Source of the DNA: an uncultured Gloeocapsa sp.
GTDB taxonomy: Bacteria > Cyanobacteriota > Cyanobacteriia > Cyanobacteriales > Gloeocapsaceae
Direction: 5' to 3'
NCBI GenBank assembly: GCA_937930495.1
Contig: CALGKL010000201.1
Coordinates: forward strand, 1-5,711
Length of the DNA stretch: 5,711 nucleotides
Each line of letters opens with the position of its first letter. Position 1 is the stretch's first letter. Under the pieces are notes generated by a model. The model was given only the letters and a program-made list of their open reading frames with translations. It was not told the origin of the DNA and made no database searches. Below are positions 1 through 5,711 of the stretch, in pieces. A program made the position numbers and the translations under genes.

Positions 1-34
1 ACAATTGCCTTTATCCTTATCAGATGATTAGCTA

Positions 35-58
35 CTGGGTAAGATTAATTTACCGCAG
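35..58 (-). other. Stem-loop between tRNA-Trp and the expected secE gene
   Basis: Bases 35-42 pair with 50-58 around a 7-base loop (43-49), with one unpaired base at 55; A34 and T59 can add one more pair. On the transcribed strand it lies 29 bases beyond the 3' end of tRNA-Trp. No T-run follows, so it is not a classical intrinsic terminator. It could slow transcription or mark a processing point between the tRNA and the next gene. In cyanobacteria secE usually follows, but no start codon or convincing reading frame is visible in bases 1-87; a purine-rich AAGG close to the edge (about 8-19) might be its ribosome binding site. Confidence 0.4.
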
Positions 59-87
59 TCAGTTTATCTATTATAGAGCAATTATGA

Positions 88-160
88 CGCGCCCTGGAGG
101 ACTTGAACCCCCGACATCAGGTTTTGGAGACCTGCGTTCTACCAACTGAACTAAGAGCGC
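88..160 (-). tRNA. trnW: tRNA-Trp (anticodon CCA)
   Basis: The reverse complement of this 73-base stretch folds into a standard cloverleaf. The acceptor stem pairs GCGCTCT with AGGGCGC (one G-T pair). The D stem is GTTC/GAAC, the anticodon stem CAGGT/ACCTG with loop CTCCAAA, and the T stem GGGGG/CCTCC with loop TTCAAGT. The anticodon CCA (plus-strand 125-127) reads the tryptophan codon UGG. The discriminator base is G. The three bases after it read TCA, so the 3' CCA tail is not encoded and must be added enzymatically. It sits 57 bases downstream of rplS on the same strand, matching the conserved cyanobacterial rplS-trnW-secE-nusG order. Confidence 0.97.
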
Positions 161-186
161 ATTAAGCTATCAGCGCAAGTTAGTCT

Positions 187-195
187 AGTATAGCA
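187..195 (-). promoter_or_regulatory. Candidate extended -10 promoter for tRNA-Trp
   Basis: The minus strand reads TGC-TATACT, an extended -10 element (TGn followed by a near-consensus -10). Transcription would begin near position 180, about 20 bases before the mature tRNA. No good -35 hexamer is seen at the usual spacing, which is tolerated in extended -10 promoters. It would give the tRNA its own start in addition to read-through from rplS, since no terminator is evident between them. Confidence 0.45.
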
Positions 196-217
196 TAGAT
201 GAAGAATCTTTTGCTAG

Positions 218-595
218 TTATTTTTGGGCAGATTTAATCGGGCGATCAAAACGTTGTTTAATACGAGTAGCTTTACCTGTCCGTTCGCGTAGATAATAGA
301 GTTTGGCTCTTCTAACCTTACCTCTTCTGAGGATTTGGATACTAGCGACGCGGGGTGAATGGAGTAAAAAGACTCTTTCGACACCGACACCTTGGAAGAC
401 GCGTCTAACGGTAATAGTTTCGTTAATTCCACCATTACGTTTAGCGATGACAACACCTTCATAGGGTTGGATTCTTTCTTTACCGCCTTCTTGAATTTTG
501 ACCCCAACTTTGATGGTATCACCCACATGAATAATGGGTAATTCGGTTTTGAGATGGGCTGCTTCAATAGACTGAATGATCTCTTGTGCGTTCAT
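218..595 (-). CDS. rplS: 50S ribosomal protein L19
   Basis: This encodes a 125-residue L19 protein, a large-subunit protein located at the interface with the 30S subunit. The sequence is collinear with cyanobacterial L19 throughout. It has the N-terminal MNAQEI helix, the core [10 protein letters not shown] (about 23-32), [21 protein letters not shown] (37-56), the [13 protein letters not shown] block (64-76) and the family signature [13 protein letters not shown] (91-103), followed by a basic tail. The frame stays open upstream, with ATG codons at 625 and 646. I chose the ATG at 595 because it matches the usual L19 start and because a TATAAT -10 box at 629-624 places the likely transcript start near 618, downstream of both earlier ATGs. 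The Shine-Dalgarno match before 595 is weak. tRNA-Trp follows 57 bases downstream, so rplS probably heads the rplS-trnW-secE-nusG group. Confidence 0.96.
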   Translation of the reverse strand: MNAQEIIQSIEAAHLKTELPIIHVGDTIKVGVKIQEGGKERIQPYEGVVIAKRNGGINETITVRRVFQGVGVERVFLLHSPRVASIQILRRGKVRRAKLYYLRERTGKATRIKQRFDRPIKSAQK

Positions 596-623
596 AGGGT
601 TGACCAAAAATTCACAATTTCTC

Positions 624-629
624 ATTATA
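624..629 (-). promoter_or_regulatory. -10 box of the candidate rplS promoter
   Basis: The minus strand carries a perfect TATAAT, 28 bases upstream of the chosen rplS start, giving a predicted leader of about 20-25 bases. The region where a -35 would lie (about 646-652) has no TTGACA-like hexamer, so recognition may depend on the -10 alone or on an activator. It directly follows the terminator of the upstream porin gene, which fits independent transcription of rplS. Confidence 0.55.
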
Positions 630-658
630 CCTTTTTTTTCAATCAAGATGTTAGAAAG

Positions 659-683
659 AAAAAAAATCCCCCTTAAGGGAGGA
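659..683 (-). terminator. Intrinsic terminator of the porin gene
   Basis: On the minus strand, bases 683-667 form a GC-rich hairpin: TCC(T)CCC pairs with GGGGGA around a TTAA loop, with one bulged T. It is followed immediately by eight Ts (666-659). It begins 25 bases after the porin stop codon. A second, longer inverted repeat uses the same bases: 661-670 and 700-709 are a perfect 10-base inverted repeat. That fold would exclude the short hairpin. The short hairpin plus T-run is the more typical terminator. Confidence 0.85.
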
Positions 684-707
684 CTTTAGTTAAATTGGCG
701 GGATTTT

Positions 708-2351
708 TTAGAATTTGAAGGTGGTACGAATGCTACCTACTACGATGGTGTCGTTATTATTGTTTTGGTTAGGATTGATGATCACGTAAGCACCTGGAGT
801 GACACTAATATTATCGGTAATGGGATAGCTGTAGAAAGCCTCGATAAAGTAGGTAGTATCACTGGGAGTTCTGTAGTCGGTGCGAGGAGGAATACCAAAA
901 GCTACACCTAGGTGACTTCCTTCTCGAAGTAGATCAAGGAAGGAGAAGTTGATCGCCGCGTTCCAGATAAAGGCATTATCTTCATCTTCAAAGTAGCCAC
1001 TTTTAGCACTAGCGATCGCGCCGCCCCACCAACCAGCGATGTTAAATCTTTCAGCTATACGCCAAGTTCCCTGAACCCCGATGCGGTGAGCGCCAACACC
1101 GGCTGAATTTCCGTCCCTATCTACGAAGGGGTTACGGGCTTGAGGACTACCTGTGCTACCAGAGAGGTTAGAGCGGTCTGGTCTTTCATAGCCATAACCA
1201 TAGGTAAGAGCTAGACCAATTTTGTCGGTAGGATCCCAGTTAAACTGAGCCATAACTAAGTAGTCACCATTGAAAATCCCATTACTTTTATCGGGATCGT
1301 TGGCTCCGTTACCTACTAAATAGCCCAAATCAACGCTAAAAGAGTCAAAGGCTTGCCAGCTTACACCAATAGCCGCATCACCTGTACGGTAAACGAGGGG
1401 GTTTTTCTTGGAGAAACGGCTCAGGCCTCCAATAGTATTACCATCAAAGAAGGGGTTTTTGGTATCGGCGATATCGCTAAAGTCGGCACCAATAGCCGCG
1501 AGGTAGAAGGTGAAGTTGTCACCAACGGGAGTTTGGTACATCAACAAATCGATTTCTACTTGATTGTCGCTGTTACCGTCAAAACCTAAACGAGCGGAAT
1601 CGGTACCTGTTACACTGGCGAGATTAGTAGTATTACGAGCTTGTAAACGAGTTCTCAAGCGGTCTTGACCAGAGAAGCTAGTATCAAAGTTTAAACGAGC
1701 GCGATAGGAGAAGAAAGGAGTACTGTTGAGGTTATCACGACCTCCCCTTGTATGGCCACGTCCAAACTCTCGGCTAGCTTTCTTATCTCCGAAGGCGCCG
1801 CTAGCAGCCATGATCACTTCCCCTCTTAGTTTGGTGGTGGTGGAGAATTGGTGATCTTCGAGGAAAGCGGTACGACCTTCTAGGTTATCTACGCGAGCGC
1901 CTAAAGCCGCTAACTCTGCTTCGAACTCTTGCATCAATAACTGTAGTCTTTCGAGATCTTCTCTTTGGACCGACTCACTAGCGGCGATCAGACGTTCCAT
2001 CTGCTGTAAGCAAGCGTTCAACCCGGCTGCGAACTCGTAACGAGTGGTTGGTTGGTTACCGCGGAAGGTTTGGTTAGGATAACCTACGATACAACCATAG
2101 CGGTCAACTAGGGTACGGAGTGCTTCATAAGCCCAGTCTCCGGGGGACACGTCGCGAAGTTGGGAAACGTTGGTTACTTGAGACATGGAGTCCCCAAGTT
2201 CGCTATTGTATTGTTCGATTTGTTGAAGGGTTTGACCTTCCGGGTTAACCTGATTAGTTTCAGGAGCCGCCAAAGTGCTATTAGCGCTGAGTAGAGATGC
2301 TCCGATCACTACTGGAGCAGCTTTAATAATGTTCCAAAACAGTTTAGACAT
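708..2351 (-). CDS. SLH-domain OprB-type outer-membrane porin (cyanobacterial Som / iron-uptake porin family)
   Basis: This 547-residue protein has the full architecture of cyanobacterial Som porins. Residues 1-29 look like a Sec signal peptide, with a Lys/Trp-containing start, a hydrophobic run and probable cleavage after STLAA or TLA. Residues about 63-117 form an S-layer homology domain (DVSPGDWAYEALRTLVDRYG, then GYPNQTFRGNQPTTRYEFA), which anchors the protein to the peptidoglycan layer. Residues about 117-166 are a heptad-rich coiled coil. Residues about 170-547 form an OprB-like beta-barrel ending in a C-terminal phenylalanine (TTFKF), as outer-membrane proteins do. The family carries small solutes across the outer membrane, and members in Synechocystis have been linked to inorganic iron uptake; the substrate here cannot be read from sequence. 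The start at 2351 is supported by GAGGA nine bases upstream (2365-2361) and by the signal peptide. It lies downstream of phoX on the same strand, but a hairpin and candidate promoters between them suggest its own transcript. Confidence 0.93.
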   Translation of the reverse strand: MSKLFWNIIKAAPVVIGASLLSANSTLAAPETNQVNPEGQTLQQIEQYNSELGDSMSQVTNVSQLRDVSPGDWAYEALRTLVDRYGCIVGYPNQTFRGNQPTTRYEFAAGLNACLQQMERLIAASESVQREDLERLQLLMQEFEAELAALGARVDNLEGRTAFLEDHQFSTTTKLRGEVIMAASGAFGDKKASREFGRGHTRGGRDNLNSTPFFSYRARLNFDTSFSGQDRLRTRLQARNTTNLASVTGTDSARLGFDGNSDNQVEIDLLMYQTPVGDNFTFYLAAIGADFSDIADTKNPFFDGNTIGGLSRFSKKNPLVYRTGDAAIGVSWQAFDSFSVDLGYLVGNGANDPDKSNGIFNGDYLVMAQFNWDPTDKIGLALTYGYGYERPDRSNLSGSTGSPQARNPFVDRDGNSAGVGAHRIGVQGTWRIAERFNIAGWWGGAIASAKSGYFEDEDNAFIWNAAINFSFLDLLREGSHLGVAFGIPPRTDYRTPSDTTYFIEAFYSYPITDNISVTPGAYVIINPNQNNNNDTIVVGSIRTTFKF

Positions 2352-2360
2352 AGTTTGTTT

Positions 2361-2365
2361 TCCTC
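2361..2365 (-). promoter_or_regulatory. Ribosome binding site of the porin gene
   Basis: The minus strand reads GAGGA, nine bases before the ATG at 2351. This is the best Shine-Dalgarno match in the window and fixes the porin start. Confidence 0.7.
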
Positions 2366-2388
2366 ACACCTAGAGATTAGTTTGCCTT

Positions 2389-2394
2389 ATTATA
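2389..2394 (-). promoter_or_regulatory. Candidate proximal -10 box (TATAAT) for the porin gene
   Basis: There is a perfect TATAAT on the minus strand, 37 bases before the porin ATG, giving a predicted leader of about 30 bases. It has no convincing -35 at 16-18 bases. It competes with the distal candidate at 2416-2444, and either or both may be used. Confidence 0.45.
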
Positions 2395-2415
2395 CAGTCA
2401 GATCTCTTAATCTTT

Positions 2416-2444
2416 ATTGTAAGCAAATTTTTCAATTTGGGCAA
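2416..2444 (-). promoter_or_regulatory. Candidate distal sigma-70-type promoter for the porin gene
   Basis: The minus strand has TTGCCC (2444-2439), a 17-base spacer and TACAAT (2421-2416), close to the TTGACA-N17-TATAAT consensus. Transcription would begin near 2409, giving a leader of about 57 bases. The spacer region contains the inverted repeat CAAATT-N4-AATTTG (2424-2439), a possible operator, although short AT-rich palindromes are common by chance here. Confidence 0.4.
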
Positions 2445-2535
2445 CTTTCACAGCATAGTTTAGCGCAAATTTAGCCAAATAGCAAAATTTTGTTTTAATT
2501 TTTTAAATTCGATTTCTTTTTCCTAGTTAGAGGAT

Positions 2536-2559
2536 ACGGGAGATGAAGGTATCTCCCGT
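2536..2559 (-). terminator. Strong hairpin after phoX, probable terminator without a T-run
   Basis: Bases 2536-2544 (ACGGGAGAT) and 2551-2559 are a perfect 9-base inverted repeat around a 6-base loop, beginning 24 bases past the phoX stop. No T-run follows on the minus strand, so efficiency as an intrinsic terminator is uncertain. It may instead protect the phoX mRNA 3' end. Its position is what would be expected for separating phoX from the porin gene. Confidence 0.6.
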
Positions 2560-2582
2560 TGTCTTTGCTAAATCTTGAGAGA

Positions 2583-4805
2583 TTAAGTAATACTCTGATT
2601 GTCTAACCGTCTTACTACGACGATAGAAGGACGGGGGGGTTGATTAGCCTGTTTACTAGGCCAATTAGAACCGATGGGTACTTCTCGTTTTTGGATAAAT
2701 TCTGTTCCCTCGGTAGTTTTGAGGGCGAATTCCCGGGTTTCAAAAGCAAAGTCTTTACGGATACTATTATTTTCCCCAGGATGTTGCACCCCTAAAAAGA
2801 GTGCTGTTTCATCAGGACTAAATTCTAGACCACAGAGTTCCGTATCCATAGGTCCGATGGCAAAGGGGTAGGCATTACCGGCGTTAGCTCCTGTTAAAGG
2901 AATACACCAAGCAGTGTTGTTACCAAAGATTCCTCGTAATTTCTCTTGACTTAGGGGTTTACCATCTTTAGTTCTTCCCGCGGGAACGGGTTGATTGTGG
3001 GAACTAGTGGACATATCGGTAACCATCCAGAGATTACCTTTGGAATCGATGGTTAAGTTATCAGGATTGGAAAACCCTAGACCATTTAAGTATGGTTCTC
3101 CTCCCAGGGCGATCGCCTCCCAGGTAAAGGTTAGAGATTCGGGATTTTGGTTATCTTCAACAAGACGTAAAATCCAACCATATTCAAGGGGAACCTTAGG
3201 ATCTTGGGGATTTTGCAGAAAATCTTTATTTGGTCCACCATCACTTCCGGGAGTTTCGGAAGTAAAGGCCACGAATAAAGTACCATCTGCGGCTACTTCT
3301 GTATCTTCGGGACGACCTGTACAGGTAACTCCGGCTGCGTTAGCGGCAAAATGAGCATCGATTAAGATCGCACCTTGTTTTTCTGTTTCTGTGCCAACAT
3401 AGAGGTCCCCGAGGGTTTTAAATTTCTCTTTATATAGGGCTACTTCGGCGTCACTGGTGAAACGAGTAATGCCACCCGTAGTACGATCGGGATTGGGTAA
3501 GGGGACCATTCCTTCTCCATCTTTGCCTACTACCTGAGAGGGTAAAACGGGATCGATGGGAGTATCCGGTTTTAAAGGTATCCATTTTCCTGTGCCATCG
3601 GGGTTAAATTTAGCTCCGTAAAGCATACCATTGCTGAATAAACGGGAGTTCTGAGGGTCTTGAGGGTTGTGAACTGCTTCTGCGGAAACAAATTTATAAA
3701 GGTGTCCGCCCCGGCGATCGCAGCCTGAATAGACGGCTAATTTCCGGTTAGGTACTACTCTCACTGCTACTGCTTCATGACGAAAACGTCCTAACCAGGT
3801 GTGTTTGGTTCCGTAGTCATCTGGATTAGCGGGGTCAACTTCTACCATCCAACCGTATTTATTCCCGGCTAAACCAAAGACGTTACCGATTCCGTAGAGG
3901 TCCTCATCGCCTATCTCAAAGGGTTTTTCCCCAGGATCCAAGGATGATCCATCTGCTTTAACACCTTCTGGGACTTGATCTTGGAAATTTTCTTCAGCGC
4001 TGAGGAATGTTCCCCAGGGGGTTTTCCCACCAGCACAGTTGCTAAAACTCCCCACGACTTTATCGCCGAGGTTATCGTCATAACCTAATTTATTTTGTTT
4101 GTTAAAAATCTCTACAGCTGGTCCTGTGGTTTTGGTGTATTTACCATTGTCTAGGGCTAAAATTCCTGTGATCCGACGATCCACTCCGGAGTTGGTTCGA
4201 GACCAGGTTCCATCGTCGTTACGTTTGAGAGACATTACCCCAATACCTAAATCAATCAGCGCTTCTTTGGAGATTAGCTTGATTTGTTCTTTAAGGGGGT
4301 CGTTATCTGCTAAAGCGTAAGCGTTGATTTTATTTCCTTCTTGGGCTGCTAAAGCTTTGATTACCTCAGCAAAGGGTAAGTCTTTAGCCATGACCATTTG
4401 ATAACTATCGATCCAAGCTTTACCACTGATATACTCAAAGTTGACTCCGAGTAACCCTTCGTTTTTACCAGTGGGGATAAAGGCTAAATAGTCGTTGTTA
4501 TAACCAACGCGGGAATCCCCTAAAGGGTCTCCCCAACTGGCGATTACTTCATAGGTAAAGCCTTCCGGGACAACTAAATCATCTTTGACCTCATAGGTTT
4601 GATAAGCTTGGGATTGTTCCTTGGGACCAATACCTGTAATTCCTAGGGGTAAAGGTAGGTCAACTGGTTTAAAGCTAATTCCTTCGGGTAAGTTAGCTAG
4701 GGTAAAAGGACTTTGGCTTGGACCAGAAAAAGCAGGTCCACGTAATAGGGTTGTCCCTACTGCTGCGCCAAAAAATAAAATAAATTCTCTACGTTGTAAT
4801 TTCAT
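2583..4805 (-). CDS. phoX: Alkaline phosphatase PhoX, Tat-exported
   Basis: This 740-residue protein belongs to the PhoX (DUF839) family, enzymes that release phosphate from organic phosphoesters outside the cytoplasm using an iron-calcium cofactor. The N-terminus has a twin-arginine signal: QRREFIL at 4-10, then a hydrophobic stretch to about residue 22. This implies export of the folded, metal-loaded enzyme. Family landmarks are present in order: NCAGGKTPWGT (256-266) with the conserved Cys257, a residue known in PhoX to ligate iron, followed by the acidic pair Glu271-Glu272; LGRFRHEAVAV (338-348); YSGCDRRGGHLYKF (359-372); GRPEDTEV (497-504); NPDNLTID (580-587); and ELCGLEFSPDETALFLGVQHPGE (656-678). 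It is somewhat longer than proteobacterial PhoX. The frame is intact and no key motif is missing. The ATG at 4805 is chosen because the Tat signal begins there; the Shine-Dalgarno is weak (GAGAA). A candidate Pho box lies 49 bases upstream, suggesting induction by phosphate starvation. Confidence 0.93.
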   Translation of the reverse strand: MKLQRREFILFFGAAVGTTLLRGPAFSGPSQSPFTLANLPEGISFKPVDLPLPLGITGIGPKEQSQAYQTYEVKDDLVVPEGFTYEVIASWGDPLGDSRVGYNNDYLAFIPTGKNEGLLGVNFEYISGKAWIDSYQMVMAKDLPFAEVIKALAAQEGNKINAYALADNDPLKEQIKLISKEALIDLGIGVMSLKRNDDGTWSRTNSGVDRRITGILALDNGKYTKTTGPAVEIFNKQNKLGYDDNLGDKVVGSFSNCAGGKTPWGTFLSAEENFQDQVPEGVKADGSSLDPGEKPFEIGDEDLYGIGNVFGLAGNKYGWMVEVDPANPDDYGTKHTWLGRFRHEAVAVRVVPNRKLAVYSGCDRRGGHLYKFVSAEAVHNPQDPQNSRLFSNGMLYGAKFNPDGTGKWIPLKPDTPIDPVLPSQVVGKDGEGMVPLPNPDRTTGGITRFTSDAEVALYKEKFKTLGDLYVGTETEKQGAILIDAHFAANAAGVTCTGRPEDTEVAADGTLFVAFTSETPGSDGGPNKDFLQNPQDPKVPLEYGWILRLVEDNQNPESLTFTWEAIALGGEPYLNGLGFSNPDNLTIDSKGNLWMVTDMSTSSHNQPVPAGRTKDGKPLSQEKLRGIFGNNTAWCIPLTGANAGNAYPFAIGPMDTELCGLEFSPDETALFLGVQHPGENNSIRKDFAFETREFALKTTEGTEFIQKREVPIGSNWPSKQANQPPRPSIVVVRRLDNQSIT

Positions 4806-4854
4806 GGGTTCTCATTTTCGGCAGGTTGTTACCGTCTTTTAGCCTAATTCAAGT

Positions 4855-4873
4855 AGGTTATATTTCGATTAAG
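4855..4873 (-). promoter_or_regulatory. Candidate Pho box (two direct repeats) upstream of phoX
   Basis: On the minus strand CTTAATCG (4873-4866) and TATAACCT (4862-4855) are separated by AAA, giving an 11-base period. The cyanobacterial Pho box, bound by the SphR/PhoB response regulator, is described as 8-base YTTAAYYW repeats with 3-base spacers, and each unit here matches at seven of eight positions. A third unit in register (TGAATTAG) is poor. The site ends 49 bases before the phoX ATG and overlaps the stop codon of the upstream gene (4871-4869). The TATAAC inside it could alternatively be read as a -10 element, so the assignment is tentative. Confidence 0.45.
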
Positions 4874-5711
4874 AAGTTGTCATTGGCTCAATTTCTGAAC
4901 TACCGGGATATTTTTGGTCCAGATTTAACCAATACTGAAAGATAATCTCTCTGTTATCTTGAGGTTGAACTAGTTTATAGAGTCTGAGACGTTTAGATAC
5001 CCTGACAAAACGCAAATCATAACCTAGTTGCCTAAGCAAACGCTTGATAATTTGAATTGGTGTTGCTTTCTGATTTAACCCAATACCGGTAATTATTTTA
5101 ATTTGCTGACGGTGATTAAGTGCTAAGAGGGCTATTTCTTGCAAATCGCGATCGCTGTTTTTAAATTCTCGTTCATCTGCTTGGATAATTTGGGGTATTT
5201 GCAGAATTTCTAGGGTATTAATGATGGCGCTTAATTGGGAACTATTAAAGTCAGGAGTAAATAAAGCTCCTTGTCCCTGTTTCAGTAAATTACTAGCAAT
5301 TATCCCATCGCGATCGACTAAATATTGACGACCAACGGTGAGAAAATAATGTAGTCTCAGTTGTCTGTACCAATGGCGATCGTCTTGACTTACTAATTGA
5401 GGGGTTACGGTAACTCCATAGCGTAATTGTAACTGATATTTACGAAAACTTTGTTTTTCCTGTTTAGTTTTGGCTAATTTAGTTTTGAGTTTTTGATATT
5501 CCCAGGCGGTTAAATTTTTAGCTTGAGCAATGGCTTGACATTCGGCTTCATAATTTTGTTGTTGTACAGCGTTAATTGCTTCGGTTAGTGAATTTTGTTC
5601 CCGAAAAGATGAAGCAGTAGCTGTTAGTTTTTCTTCGATTTTATAGCCATTATTGATTAAAATTTCTAGGGTATAATCCCGATAGTTAAGCATAGCTGCA
5701 TTAATCCTGAC
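4869..5711 (-). CDS. C-terminal part of a CyRepA1-like replication protein (partial, runs off the window)
   Basis: The frame has an ATG at 5693 but stays open to the window edge, adding codons for VRINAA, so this is probably the C-terminal part of a larger protein and not a complete 274-residue one. From memory of the family, it resembles the C-terminal region of cyanobacterial CyRepA1 plasmid replication proteins, large proteins with primase/helicase-like N-terminal parts. The matching stretches, counted from Met5693, are NYEAECQAIAQAKNLT (47-62), the lysine-rich KTKLAKTKQEKQSFRKYQLQLRYGV (70-94), WYRQLRLHYFLTVGRQYLVDRD (108-129), QGQGALFTPDFNSSQL (139-154) and TPIQIIKRLLRQLGYDLRFVRV...RLYKL (211-241), the last resembling a DNA-binding winged-helix segment. 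No catalytic motif lies within the visible part. An AGGA 12-15 bases before ATG 5693 keeps a stand-alone gene possible. It is followed after 63 bases by phoX. Family confidence is moderate; the coding frame itself is secure. Confidence 0.68.
   Translation of the reverse strand, partial: VRINAAMLNYRDYTLEILINNGYKIEEKLTATASSFREQNSLTEAINAVQQQNYEAECQAIAQAKNLTAWEYQKLKTKLAKTKQEKQSFRKYQLQLRYGVTVTPQLVSQDDRHWYRQLRLHYFLTVGRQYLVDRDGIIASNLLKQGQGALFTPDFNSSQLSAIINTLEILQIPQIIQADEREFKNSDRDLQEIALLALNHRQQIKIITGIGLNQKATPIQIIKRLLRQLGYDLRFVRVSKRLRLYKLVQPQDNREIIFQYWLNLDQKYPGSSEIEPMTTS

Noticed and set aside
70..75. TATAAT on the minus strand downstream of tRNA-Trp as a secE promoter
   Set aside because: The -35 position falls inside the tRNA gene with no matching hexamer, and no start codon is visible in the window to judge the distance. 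It was too weak to list as a feature.
88..160. tRNA-Trp as an attachment site for an integrated element
   Set aside because: No repeat of the tRNA 3' end was noticed elsewhere in the window and no integrase is visible; the surroundings match the normal rplS-trnW order.
214..567. A second minus-strand open frame of 117 codons inside rplS
   Set aside because: It overlaps the secure L19 frame in another phase, shows no recognisable motif, and its composition is what a shifted reading of L19 would give.
1353..1589. A plus-strand open frame of 78 codons opposite the porin gene
   Set aside because: It lies wholly within the porin beta-barrel coding region, with no motif and no supporting signals.
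2352..2582. A small gene or RNA in the AT-rich gap between phoX and the porin
   Set aside because: Apart from the hairpin, the promoter candidates and short AT palindromes such as CAAAATTTTG at 2483-2492, no open frame with a ribosome binding site and no structured RNA family was recognisable.
2995..3354. A plus-strand open frame of 119 codons opposite phoX (with shorter ones at 2674-2871, 4099-4320 and 4621-4842)
   Set aside because: All are antisense to conserved PhoX coding sequence, lack recognisable domains or good ribosome binding sites, and end where phoX codon structure dictates.
1..5711. CRISPR array, insertion sequence or long tandem repeat
   Set aside because: Reading through the window showed no regularly spaced repeats, no transposase-like frame and no long terminal inverted repeats.

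Overview
The window is a chromosomal segment of a cyanobacterium. The evidence is a ribosomal protein L19 gene followed by tRNA-Trp (the start of the cyanobacterial rplS-trnW-secE-nusG order), an SLH-OprB outer-membrane porin of the cyanobacterial Som type, a protein resembling the cyanobacterial CyRepA1 replication family, and four copies of the HIP1 core octamer GCGATCGC. The base composition is moderately AT-rich. The genus cannot be decided from this sequence.

Every gene lies on the minus strand, so transcription runs from high to low coordinates. In that order the layout is: (1) the 3' part of a CyRepA1-like gene (5711-4869), whose reading frame is still open at the window edge; (2) a 63-base gap with a candidate Pho box, then phoX (4805-2583), a Tat-exported metal-dependent alkaline phosphatase; (3) a 231-base AT-rich gap holding a strong hairpin after phoX and two possible porin promoters; (4) an SLH-domain porin (2351-708) ending in a clear intrinsic terminator; (5) within a few tens of bases, a TATAAT promoter and rplS (595-218); (6) a promoter-like site and tRNA-Trp (160-88); (7) 87 bases with a stem-loop and no complete gene, which probably lead into secE outside the window.

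Functionally there are two blocks. The rplS-trnW end is translation housekeeping. The phoX-porin pair looks like a surface nutrient-acquisition block: PhoX would release phosphate from organic esters outside the cytoplasm, and the porin would let small solutes cross the outer membrane. The porin's family has been linked to inorganic iron uptake, and PhoX enzymes use iron, so the pairing may join phosphorus and iron supply; this is inference from adjacency. The replication-like gene at the right edge is the least expected component and may mark an old integrated element.

No CRISPR array, insertion sequence or clearly new multi-gene system is visible. The observations most worth following are the possible two-repeat Pho box overlapping the stop codon of the upstream gene, and the identity and full length of the edge gene.
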